The position numbers and the translations under genes were made by a program. Positions 55,939 to 64,000 of a stretch of 64,000 nucleotides of DNA are shown in pieces (position 1 is the first letter of the stretch; each line of letters starts with the position of its first letter). This stretch comes from Mycobacterium sp. SMC-4 (lineage in GTDB: Bacteria > Actinomycetota > Actinomycetes > Mycobacteriales > Mycobacteriaceae). Location of the stretch: positions 2,852,001 through 2,916,000 of the forward strand of contig NZ_CP079869.1 of the NCBI RefSeq assembly GCF_025263265.1, read 5' to 3'. A model generated the notes under the pieces. It searched no databases and was not told the DNA's origin. It saw only the letters and a list, made by a program, of their open reading frames with translations.

Positions 55939-56029
55939 CGGGTTCGGCTCGGCGCCCTTGGTAACATGCGGTGTCCATGACACGCGTCAAACGCAGGAGA
56001 ATCGGACTCACGGAACGGAGGGGTGAGCC

Positions 56030-57385
56030 ATGGCAGAAGCAACAGCCGACCCCGTGCGACTCCCACCGGGTCCGCGGATACCGAAGCTGATCCAGGGCTT
56101 GATGATGCTGACCGTCCGCAACCAAGCGGTCGACGCAGCATATCGGCGCTACGGCAGCGAGTTCACGGTCAACGTGCCGGTGCTCGGCCGCACGGTCGTT
56201 GTCAGCGATCCGGCGCTGATCAAAGACATCTTCGCGACCAACCGTGATGTGATCGTCCGGCCTGGGCACAACCTGGGCGCCACCATCGGACCGGGGTCGA
56301 CGTTCAGCCTCGAAGGCGAGGAGCATCTGCGCCGGCACAAGCTGCTCGTTCCGCCGTTTCATGGCAAGCGGGTGCGTGGCTACGAGCCGGTGGTCGAAGA
56401 AGAAGTGCTGCGCGAGATCGCCGACTGGCCCCAAGGTCAGGAGTTCGAGACGCTCGAACCGATGATGCGTATCACCCTCAACGCGATCCTGCGCACGGTG
56501 TTCGGCGCCGAGGGTGCCGCGTTGGACGAGCTGCGCGAACTGATCCCGCGCGCTGTCGCGATGGGTTCGCGCTTCGTGCTGCTGCCCGCTGCGGCCCGTC
56601 GTGACCTCGGCGCCTGGAGTCCGGGCGGACGATTCAAGCGGCTGCGCGATCGAATCAACACCGTGATCGGTGAGCTCATCGCGCAGGCACGCACCGATCC
56701 GCACTCCGAGGATCGCGTTGATGTGCTGTCGTTGCTCGTGCACGCGCGCTACGACAACGGCGAACCGATCTCCGACGACCACATCGCCGACGAGCTGCTC
56801 ACCATGATGGTGGCCGGCCACGAAACCACCGCGACCCAGCTGGCCTGGACGATCGAGCGGCTGCGCCGCCACCCCGACCTGCTGACCCGGCTGACCGACG
56901 AGGTCGACGCGGGCGGATCCGAGCTGCGACAGGCGGTCATCTGGGAATCGCAGCGCACCCGGCCGGTCATCGACAACATTCCCCGGCAGACCAGGCAGCG
57001 AGTTCGGCTCGGGCCGTGGGTGCTGCCGGAGAACACCAACATCTTCATCAGCATCCAGCTGGCCCAATTCGACCCCCAGAATTACACGAATCCCGAGGCG
57101 TTCGACCCGGACCGGTACGCCAACGGTGCACCCAAGCCGCCGATGTGGATTCCGTTCGGCGGCGGCATCAATCGGTGCATCGGGGCCAACTTCTCCAATA
57201 TGGAGATGGACATCACGCTGCGGACGCTGCTGCGTGAACTGCGGTTCGAGCCGACCACCGAAGAATCTGAAGCGTTGTGGGACAGGGGAGTGGCGCTGGC
57301 CCCCAAGCGTGGTGGACGCGCGGTGGTGCATCGTCGCGTCCCAGCGGCTGCCCCGTCGCCGCAGCACGCGCCGTCGGTCAGCTGA
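56030..57385 (+). CDS. Cytochrome P450, CYP138-like, copy 2 (451 aa)
   Basis: Closely related to the 48539 P450. VRLPPGPRIPKLIQGL lies at the start, with FHGKRVRGYE, I-helix AGHETT, ExxR in ESQR, and heme loop FGGGINRCIG. ATG start after CGGAGGGG. It has a longer gap to its monooxygenase partner than copy 1. Redox partners are not adjacent. It converges with alkB (7 bp between stops). The substrate may be a lipid or alkane-like chain, judging from its neighbours only. Confidence 0.9.
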   Translation: MAEATADPVRLPPGPRIPKLIQGLMMLTVRNQAVDAAYRRYGSEFTVNVPVLGRTVVVSDPALIKDIFATNRDVIVRPGHNLGATIGPGSTFSLEGEEHLRRHKLLVPPFHGKRVRGYEPVVEEEVLREIADWPQGQEFETLEPMMRITLNAILRTVFGAEGAALDELRELIPRAVAMGSRFVLLPAAARRDLGAWSPGGRFKRLRDRINTVIGELIAQARTDPHSEDRVDVLSLLVHARYDNGEPISDDHIADELLTMMVAGHETTATQLAWTIERLRRHPDLLTRLTDEVDAGGSELRQAVIWESQRTRPVIDNIPRQTRQRVRLGPWVLPENTNIFISIQLAQFDPQNYTNPEAFDPDRYANGAPKPPMWIPFGGGINRCIGANFSNMEMDITLRTLLRELRFEPTTEESEALWDRGVALAPKRGGRAVVHRRVPAAAPSPQHAPSVS

Positions 57386-57392
57386 GGGTCGG

Positions 57393-58613
57393 TCAGTTGG
57401 GGTCCACGGTCCCTAGCGGAGCCGTCTGGTACCGACGCGCCAACCGTTGCGCCTTGCGCGGGCTCAGCGCCGCGCGCCGGACATCCCCGTGGTAGTGGGC
57501 GACCACGCGCGGGTCCATCACCTTTCGCCACAACGGCGGAAATATGGCGAGCACGACCATCGCGGCGTATCCGGCGGGTAGCTGAGGCGCCTCGTCAGCG
57601 TGACAAAGCGCCTGGTAGCGGCGCTGGGGGTTGGCGTGGTGATCGGAATGGCGCTGCAAGTGAAAAAGGAACACGTTGGAGATGACGGAGTTGCTGTTCC
57701 AGCTGTGCGACGGCTGGACCTTCTCGTAGTTGCCGTTGGGCCGCCGTCGGCGCCGCAGACCGTAGTGCTCCAGGTAGTTGATCGTCTCCAGCAGCGAGAT
57801 ACCGACCAGCGCCTGACCGATCAACCACGGCAGCACGGCCACCCCGAAAGCCAGAGTCAATGCGGTGAACAACGCGACCGTCAGCAGCCAGGCGCTGAGC
57901 ACGTCATTGCGCAGAGACCAGACCGAGCTACCGCGACACCGCAGGCGCCGGGCCTCGATGACCCATGCCGACCGTAGGCTGCCCGGGATGGACCTGAAGA
58001 AGAACTGGTAGAGGTTCTCACCCAGGCGCGCGCTGGCCGGGTCCTCCGGAGTGGCGACCCGGGCGTGATGGCCACGATTGTGCTCGACGAAGAAGTGCCC
58101 ATAACCGCTCTGCGCGAGCGCAACCTTGCTCAGCCAGCGCTCCGTGCCGGCTCGCTGATGGCCCAGTTCGTGAGCGGTGTTGATGGCGACACCGGCGATT
58201 CCACCGACGGTCAGCATCAATCCCAGCTGGTCGACGAGGTTGAGCGTGACACCACCACCCCCGCTCCACAGCCAACAGGCGAGCACCAGCGACAAGTACT
58301 GCGCGGGCAGATACAGGTACGTCGCCCAACGGTAATAGCGGTCCTGCTCGAGATAGATCAGCACACTCTCGGGCGGGTTATCCGAATCGCTGCCGACCAG
58401 GTAGTCCATCAGCGGGATGAGAACCACGGTCATCAGCGGACCCGACCACCAGAACAGGCCGCACCCGGTGATAGCCACAGCCAGCCAGGACACCGGGACC
58501 AGAACCGGGATGACGAGCCCGAGCAACCACAGGTAGCGTTTGCGGTCCCGCCACCGCCGCGGTCGGGCAGGTTGCTGACCGGCAGGTGCCATGTCCGGGT
58601 GCTGGGTTGGCAT
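57393..58613 (-). CDS. alkB: AlkB-type alkane 1-monooxygenase (406 aa)
   Basis: Integral membrane non-heme di-iron hydroxylase that oxidises terminal methyl groups of alkanes or fatty chains. The histidine boxes are all present: HELGHQ, HNRGHH, LQRHSDHH, plus NYLEHYGL. About six membrane segments are seen, including LWLLGLVIPVLVPVSWLAVA. The open frame runs to 59285, but ATG 58613 gives the family length; M at 58592 is an alternative. Most actinobacterial alkB genes sit with rubredoxin genes and a TetR gene, and none is present here. Confidence 0.9.
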   Translation of the reverse strand: MPTQHPDMAPAGQQPARPRRWRDRKRYLWLLGLVIPVLVPVSWLAVAITGCGLFWWSGPLMTVVLIPLMDYLVGSDSDNPPESVLIYLEQDRYYRWATYLYLPAQYLSLVLACWLWSGGGGVTLNLVDQLGLMLTVGGIAGVAINTAHELGHQRAGTERWLSKVALAQSGYGHFFVEHNRGHHARVATPEDPASARLGENLYQFFFRSIPGSLRSAWVIEARRLRCRGSSVWSLRNDVLSAWLLTVALFTALTLAFGVAVLPWLIGQALVGISLLETINYLEHYGLRRRRRPNGNYEKVQPSHSWNSNSVISNVFLFHLQRHSDHHANPQRRYQALCHADEAPQLPAGYAAMVVLAIFPPLWRKVMDPRVVAHYHGDVRRAALSPRKAQRLARRYQTAPLGTVDPN

Positions 58614-58837
58614 CGTGCTGGTCGCGCCCCCTCTGAAACGAGTTCTTCGCCGATCCTCGCAGGTTAATGCGACGGTTCGGTAACGCCGTCGTACCATTGC
58701 CGCCTGCCCCCGGGCAATATCCCCAGCGAACAATTTCGGTTGATTGATGTTGCTCGCCGGTGTGCAGGCAAGCTTATCGGAAGGACAGCCGTCAAGTCTT
58801 CTCAGCCACGCTGACCAGCCGGGAGGCCGCCGGAGAG

Positions 58838-60802
58838 TTAGCCCAGCAGTACGGCGATCACCGCGGCCAACTCGGGGGAGTCCGACGACGCGAGATTGTG
58901 GTACTGCCCACCGGTGGTCTGCGCGACGCCCTCCCAGGCCGCCCGGTCGCTGTCGTCGCCGAAATCGACGACGTTGACCGCGACGGGCCGCTCGGGGTCG
59001 AAAGCGCCGCTGATGTACTGTTGCAGACCCTCGCCACCGAGCGTGCGGTCGGTGTGTGGTCCGGTGGTGATCACCAGCACCGAATTTTGCTGTCCGTCGC
59101 GGTAGTTGGCGGACGCATCGGCATAGACCAACCGAAGCGTAGTGAAGGACACCGCGCCACCGCCGGATGCGGACTGGGAGTCCAGCGCGGCGGTCAAAGC
59201 TTCGGAGCGGGCTCGGCCGTCCACCGGTTCGGACAATGCACCGGGGCTGACCTCGTTGCGGCCCGCCACGCCGTCGAACGTCCACAGCCCGACCCCCGAG
59301 TCCGGCGGCAACACCGGCAGCCGTGCCTTGAGGGCGTCGACGACGTTGGCCAGCCGGGAGCGGCCGCCTTCCTCGGCGGGCATCGACTGGTCGAGCATGA
59401 TCGTCACCGTCGGGCTCTGGATCGGCGACGTGACGGTATCGGCGATGGTGGCGCGCAACGCCACGTCGCCGATTTCCAACGGTGTATCCACCGGGGCGAA
59501 GTCGACCACGTCGCTGGCCGGCGACTCCTGGCCGGTGACCTGGAAGCCGGCGTTGGCCAGGTCACCGAGCTGCTCGGGCTTGCGCAGGAACCGTGCGAAC
59601 TCGCTGGCCGCGGTGAGCTGCTCCTGGGCCAGCCAATCTCCGGAGAGCAGGACGGTGGGGAAATCGGCCACTGCAGTCGGGCCGGATGGCCGCCAGGCCG
59701 CCACCTTCGATGCGGCGTCCGGCAGCGACGCGGCACGCTGGAACAATTGCTGCTCGGTGGTCACCACAGCGTGGACCGATGCCGCCTGCGGGTCGGCCGC
59801 GTCGATGAGCGCATCCAAGGCCGTCGCGGCGGTGTTGTCGGGCAGATCGGGTGCGCCGGCGATCAGGGTGCTCACCGCGCCCAGACCGGAGCTCACGGGA
59901 GCACCTTGGGGTGCCGATGCCGCAGCAACCGCTTCGGCGGCCAGATAGGCCGCGTCGCTGTCCCGGTCCAGCGGCAACGCCACCCGCAGGCCACCCCAGC
60001 CCTGCAGTCCCAGACCGTCGAGCCCGGCCGGATCGGTCTGCAGCCCGGGCAGTGCGGCCCAGGTCTGCTCGGCAAGAGCGGATCTGACCGGAGGCGCCAC
60101 GGCGAGCACCACCGGGGAAGTGACCAGTGATCGGCTGTCGGTGATCGTCTGCGGTCCGGCGGCAGCCTCCAGTCGAGCCTCAGATGCCGTACTGGCCGGG
60201 ATCCACAGAGCGGGACGCTCACCCAGTTCGGCGGGCCACTGGTCAGCCAGACCGTTGACCACCGCCGCCGAGTCTGCCGCGGTGATGCCTACCTGGACGC
60301 AGCGATCCCCGACGGTTTCGGCGTTGTCGTTGTAGCGCTGGGCAAGATCTTGCACAGGCTCGGCGATCGCCGGGTCCACAACGACGGCGATGTTGATCTC
60401 GCCGTCGACACACCGGGCCGCGGCCACATCCGAGCGGGTCGACAGTGCGTCACCGAAGAATCGCCACAGGATGACCCCGCCGACGACCACGACAACGGTG
60501 ATCAGGGCAACGATGACGCCGACGCTGACACCTCGCCGGCCCGGAGTGACGGCACGGTGGCTGCCGGTCCACTCACCGCCGTCCCATTCGCGTGATCGCG
60601 GTGGCGCGGGTAGGTGGTCGGTGTCGGCAGCGTCGTCGGAAGCAGACAGATCCGCACCGGGGTGCTCGTCGTGCGCTTCGCTCTCGTCGTCGGCCCGAAA
60701 CCGCGCCGCCGGCCCCTCGGATCCGAACGCGAAACGTTCGGTCTGCGGATCCTCGGACGGCGAGCCCGACTCGTCCGGGTCCGGGAGGCTATGCCGTCCC
60801 AT
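58838..60802 (-). CDS. Membrane-anchored solute-binding/VWA protein, Rv1836c-like (654 aa)
   Basis: A charged cytoplasmic N-terminus (MGRHSLPDPDE) is followed by one membrane segment near residues 92-115 (VSVGVIVALITVVVVVGGVIL), a periplasmic-binding-like domain, and a C-terminal von Willebrand A domain. The VWA metal motif reads LDQSMP, lacking the last Ser of DxSxS. It matches remembered Rv1836c along its length. ATG 60802 is chosen because this protein family begins MGRHS. Function is unknown. It is the right-hand core-genome flank of the island. Confidence 0.85.
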   Translation of the reverse strand: MGRHSLPDPDESGSPSEDPQTERFAFGSEGPAARFRADDESEAHDEHPGADLSASDDAADTDHLPAPPRSREWDGGEWTGSHRAVTPGRRGVSVGVIVALITVVVVVGGVILWRFFGDALSTRSDVAAARCVDGEINIAVVVDPAIAEPVQDLAQRYNDNAETVGDRCVQVGITAADSAAVVNGLADQWPAELGERPALWIPASTASEARLEAAAGPQTITDSRSLVTSPVVLAVAPPVRSALAEQTWAALPGLQTDPAGLDGLGLQGWGGLRVALPLDRDSDAAYLAAEAVAAASAPQGAPVSSGLGAVSTLIAGAPDLPDNTAATALDALIDAADPQAASVHAVVTTEQQLFQRAASLPDAASKVAAWRPSGPTAVADFPTVLLSGDWLAQEQLTAASEFARFLRKPEQLGDLANAGFQVTGQESPASDVVDFAPVDTPLEIGDVALRATIADTVTSPIQSPTVTIMLDQSMPAEEGGRSRLANVVDALKARLPVLPPDSGVGLWTFDGVAGRNEVSPGALSEPVDGRARSEALTAALDSQSASGGGAVSFTTLRLVYADASANYRDGQQNSVLVITTGPHTDRTLGGEGLQQYISGAFDPERPVAVNVVDFGDDSDRAAWEGVAQTTGGQYHNLASSDSPELAAVIAVLLG

Positions 60803-60861
60803 ACCGGCCAATCCCGCTCATACCGCCTGCGCTTTCACGTCGTCGCACAACTGCCGTCGCG

Positions 60862-63063
60862 TCATCCAACGTTACGTGACGCTTTGAACTCTCGGCGGCG
60901 CCGGTGCAGGATCGGCTCGGTGTAGCCATTGGGCTGTGCACCACCGGCGAGGATCAGCTCCTGGGCGGCCTGGAATGCCACGCTGGTATCGGGATCTGTT
61001 GCCATGGGGCGGAATTCGGGATCACCGGCGTTCTGCTCATCGACCACTGCGGCCATCCGACGCAAACTGGACTTGACGTCTTCCTCGGTGATCACCCCGT
61101 GGCGCAACCAGTTTGCCAGCAGCTGGCTGGAGATCCGCAACGTCGCGCGATCTTCCATCAATGCGACGTCGTGAATGTCGGGCACCTTGGAACAGCCCAC
61201 ACCAGCGTCGATCCAGCGCACCACATAGCCCAGGATCGACTGGCAGTTGTTGTCGACCTCTTCGCGGATCTCCTCCGGCGCCCAGGCCAGCTCCTTGGCC
61301 AGCGGAATGGTCAACAGCTGCCCGATCGAGGTTCGGCGCTTGCCGGCAAGTTCGGCGTGCACGGCGAACACGTCGACCTCGTGGTAGTGCATGGCGTGCA
61401 AGGTCGCCGCAGTCGGGGACGGCACCCACGCCGTGGTGGCACCCGCCTTGGGCTGGCCGATCTTCTGCTCGACCATGTCCGACATCAGGTCGGTCATCGC
61501 CCACATGCCCTTGCCGATCTGGGCACGACCGGAGAACCCGGTGGCCAGGCCGATGTCGACGTTCTGGTCCTCGTAGGCCTTGATCCAGTCGGTGGACTTC
61601 ATCGCACCCTTGCGGATCATCGGACCGGCTTCCATGGAGGTGTGGATCTCGTCGCCGGTGCGGTCCAGGAACCCGGTGTTGATGAACACCACGCGATCGG
61701 CCGCGGCCTTGATGCAGGCCTTCAGATTCAGGGTGGTGCGGCGTTCCTCGTCCATGATGCCGACCTTGATGGTGTTCTGCGGCAGCCCGAGGACGTCTTC
61801 GACGCGGCTGAACAGCTCGCAGGTGAAAGCGACCTCGTCGGGACCGTGCATCTTGGGCTTGACGATGTAGATCGAACCGGTGCGGCTGTTGACCAGCTCG
61901 CCGGTGCCCTCACCGGAGCGCAAGCCGTGTATCCCGATCAGGCTGGTGAACAGGGCATCCTGGATACCTTCGGGGACCTCGGCGCCTTCCTGGCCATCGG
62001 CACCCGTGATGATGGCGTCGTTGGTCATCAGGTGACCGACGTTGCGGACGAACAACAGGCTGCGGCCGGGCAGGGTGACCTCTCCGCCGTCCGGCCGGGT
62101 GTAGGTGCGGTCGCTGTTGAGGACGCGGGTGAAGGTCTTGCCGCCCTTGCTGACCTCTTCGGACAGGTCGCCGCGGTTGAGCCCGAGCCAGTTGCGGTAG
62201 CCGAGCACCTTGTCGGGCGCGTCGACGGCGGCGACGGAGTCTTCGAAGTCCATGATCGTGGTGATCGCCGACTCCAGCACGACGTCCTGGATCCCGGCCT
62301 TGTCGGTCTTGCCGATCGGGGAGTCGGGGTCGATCAGGATCTCGATGTGCAGACCGTTGTTGACCAGCAGCACCGATGCCGGCGACGCGGTGTCACCGGT
62401 ATGACCGGCGAACCGCTGCGGATCGCGCAGGCCGGCGGCCCCTCCGTCGTCCAGAGTGGCGAACAGCCGGCCGTCGTCCACCGTCAGACCGGTGATGTCC
62501 GCCCACGAGCCCGACTCCAACGGCGCGGCGGTGTCGAGGAAGCGCCGGGCGTAGGCGATGACCTTGTCACCGCGCACCTTGTTGTAGGACGTACCGGGCT
62601 CGGCGCCGCCGTCGGTCGGGATGACGTCGGTGCCGTACAGCGCGTCGTAGAGCGAGCCCCAGCGGGCGTTGGCGGCGTTGAGCGCGAAGCGTGCGTTGAG
62701 GATCGGCACCACCAGCTGCGGGCCTGCGGTGCTGGTGATCTCGTCGTCGACGCCGGCAGTGGTGATGGTGAAATCGTCAGGTTCGGGCTGCAGATAACCG
62801 ATGTCGGTGAGGAACTGCTGGTACTCGTCGGCGTCGAAGGGACCGATCACCCGCGCCCGGTGCCACTTGTCGATCTGCGCCTGCAGCTCGTCGCGTCGAG
62901 CCAGCAACTCCACATTCTTGGGGGTCAGGTCGGCGACAACCTTGTCCACGCCGGACCAGAACGTGTCGGGGTCGATGTCGGTGCCGGGCAACGCCTCGTT
63001 GTTGATGAAGTCGTACAGCTCAGGGGCGACGCGCAGGTTGCCCACCGTCACGCGATCGGCCAT
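60862..63063 (-). CDS. glcB: Malate synthase G (733 aa)
   Basis: Condenses glyoxylate and acetyl-CoA to malate in the glyoxylate shunt. It matches M. tuberculosis GlcB nearly throughout: [22 protein letters not shown] at the start, EPDDFTITT, the metal-binding stretch [59 protein letters not shown], and HRRRREFK near the end. ATG 63063 with GGGAGGAA is chosen over 63093. Core gene, soluble enzyme. Confidence 0.97.
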   Translation of the reverse strand: MADRVTVGNLRVAPELYDFINNEALPGTDIDPDTFWSGVDKVVADLTPKNVELLARRDELQAQIDKWHRARVIGPFDADEYQQFLTDIGYLQPEPDDFTITTAGVDDEITSTAGPQLVVPILNARFALNAANARWGSLYDALYGTDVIPTDGGAEPGTSYNKVRGDKVIAYARRFLDTAAPLESGSWADITGLTVDDGRLFATLDDGGAAGLRDPQRFAGHTGDTASPASVLLVNNGLHIEILIDPDSPIGKTDKAGIQDVVLESAITTIMDFEDSVAAVDAPDKVLGYRNWLGLNRGDLSEEVSKGGKTFTRVLNSDRTYTRPDGGEVTLPGRSLLFVRNVGHLMTNDAIITGADGQEGAEVPEGIQDALFTSLIGIHGLRSGEGTGELVNSRTGSIYIVKPKMHGPDEVAFTCELFSRVEDVLGLPQNTIKVGIMDEERRTTLNLKACIKAAADRVVFINTGFLDRTGDEIHTSMEAGPMIRKGAMKSTDWIKAYEDQNVDIGLATGFSGRAQIGKGMWAMTDLMSDMVEQKIGQPKAGATTAWVPSPTAATLHAMHYHEVDVFAVHAELAGKRRTSIGQLLTIPLAKELAWAPEEIREEVDNNCQSILGYVVRWIDAGVGCSKVPDIHDVALMEDRATLRISSQLLANWLRHGVITEEDVKSSLRRMAAVVDEQNAGDPEFRPMATDPDTSVAFQAAQELILAGGAQPNGYTEPILHRRRREFKASRNVG

Positions 63064-63144
63064 GATTCCTCCCTTGTTTGCACGCGCCTTCACGCGCCTG
63101 CAGTCTGCGGTTCGTCGAACCAGCTTACCCAGCGGTAACTGGGC

Positions 63145-64000
63145 CTATTCCCCGGCCGCAGGGGCACCCAACGCGCGGCAGCGCGCCAGCAGGCGGGCGC
63201 GCAACGGCGCAGCCCGCTCGGTGACGGCCTGCTGCGCCGCGGCGTATGCACGCCGGCCGGCCGGTGTTTCCACGGCGATCGGCGCAAATCCGTATTCACC
63301 CAGGTCGTAGGGACTCGCTCGCATGTCGAGCACCCGGGCCTCGACGGCGAGCTCGAAACAGTCGAGCACCAGGTCGGTCTCGATCAGCGGGCCCAGCTTG
63401 AACGCCCACTTGTAGAGATCCATGCCGGCGTGCACGCAGCCGGGTTGCTCATGGCCGATCTGCGACGACCGGGTCAGGGCGTGCTGGTTTCGCCCGGCGG
63501 CCGGCTCGGTGAAGAACCGATAGGCGTCGAAATGGCTGCAGCGCAACGGCATCGATTCGACGACTGCATCGGTATCGGAGGCGCTGAGCCGCATCGGGAT
63601 GCGGTGGCGCGCGCGGGGGGACCGGTAGACCATCGCCCATTCGTGCAGACCGAAGCAGTTGAATCGGGCCGGCCGAGCTGCGGTGGCGGCCAGCAGGTCG
63701 GCGATGAACGCCACAGCGCTGACGCGGGCGTGAAGATAGTCACTGCTGACCGTGACGCCGTCGGGATGCTCGGTGTAGCCGGTGCGGTGCAGATAGCCGC
63801 GCGCCGCGTGACCGCCGAGGACGATTCCGTGGCCGGGATGCCACCGCCGTAGCTGGCCGGGTCGAAGGCTGTAGTAGGTGAACAGGAAGTCGTAGACCGG
63901 ATGGGGCCCACCGCGGGCTGCCAGCACGGGTTCGAGCACCGTATCGGCGCGGCGCCGGTGTGCTTCGGCACGGGGGAGCCAATCGGCGGGGGAAAGTACC
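63145..64000 (-). CDS. Conserved actinobacterial protein, often labelled 3-methyladenine DNA glycosylase, 5' end cut off
   Basis: The frame stays open from the stop at 63145 to the window edge. The bases beyond 63939 encode LSPADWLPRAEAHRRRADT, which reads as the true N-terminal region, so the start lies outside. Visible pieces are FLFTYYSLRPGQLRRWHPG, CFGLHEWAMVYR and HAGMDLYKWAFKLGP. I recognise the family by its usual place beside glcB and by its common annotation; I see no helix-hairpin-helix or catalytic motif that proves glycosylase activity. Confidence 0.65.
   Translation of the reverse strand, partial: VLSPADWLPRAEAHRRRADTVLEPVLAARGGPHPVYDFLFTYYSLRPGQLRRWHPGHGIVLGGHAARGYLHRTGYTEHPDGVTVSSDYLHARVSAVAFIADLLAATAARPARFNCFGLHEWAMVYRSPRARHRIPMRLSASDTDAVVESMPLRCSHFDAYRFFTEPAAGRNQHALTRSSQIGHEQPGCVHAGMDLYKWAFKLGPLIETDLVLDCFELAVEARVLDMRASPYDLGEYGFAPIAVETPAGRRAYAAAQQAVTERAAPLRARLLARCRALGAPAAGE

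Overview
The window is very GC-rich and reads as a mycobacterial chromosome, most likely a Mycolicibacterium-like or other non-tuberculous species. It opens in the 3' end of gcvP. It closes with a VWA/solute-binding membrane protein (Rv1836c-like), malate synthase G (glcB) and the 5'-truncated end of a conserved gene. In the M. tuberculosis order these flanks are close neighbours, so roughly 58 kb (about 439-58837) looks like an accessory lipid island at the gcvP-glcB junction. I saw no tRNA, rRNA, integrase, IS element or CRISPR array.

Region 1 (456-34898) is a phthiocerol-type (Pps/DIM-like) polyketide locus. It holds a TesA-like thioesterase, then one tightly coupled + strand series: FAAL - PpsA-type PKS - second FAAL - second PKS with its own loading ACP - mosaic PKS - PpsD-like PKS - PpsE-like PKS - drrA - drrB - drrC - papA5-like acyltransferase. 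It differs from the textbook locus in several ways. There are two FAAL/loading-ACP entry points, one PKS has DH-like sequence after its KR, no enoylreductase domain is present, and a nearly identical 1.27-kb KS-AT block is shared by the first two PKSs. No mas, fadD28 or mmpL gene lies in the window.

Region 2 (34904-46974) holds tailoring and envelope genes. These are an LCM-type methyltransferase, a flavodoxin/DUF2505/nitroreductase set, a secreted cutinase, a PE-PPE-domain secreted serine hydrolase, an Rv2952-like O-methyltransferase, an Rv2951c-like F420-dependent ketoreductase, an alpha/beta hydrolase and two paralogous secreted proteins of unknown function. The last methyltransferase and the ketoreductase are the two classic enzymes that turn phthiodiolone into phthiocerol, so the island carries its own late steps.

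Region 3 (47043-58613) is oxidative. A flavin monooxygenase plus P450 pair occurs twice. Between the copies lie a methyltransferase and two more PE-PPE-domain secreted hydrolases, and an AlkB-type alkane hydroxylase follows. 

Working model (inference): FAALs load one or two different acyl starters, the PKSs extend them, TesA/PpsE/PapA5 release and acylate the diol, DrrABC exports it, the ketoreductase and methyltransferase finish the terminus, and the oxygenases and secreted PE-PPE/cutinase proteins modify or acylate the lipid. Several tailoring genes appear to be transcribed from leaderless promoters, with a -10 hexamer 6-7 nt before the start codon.
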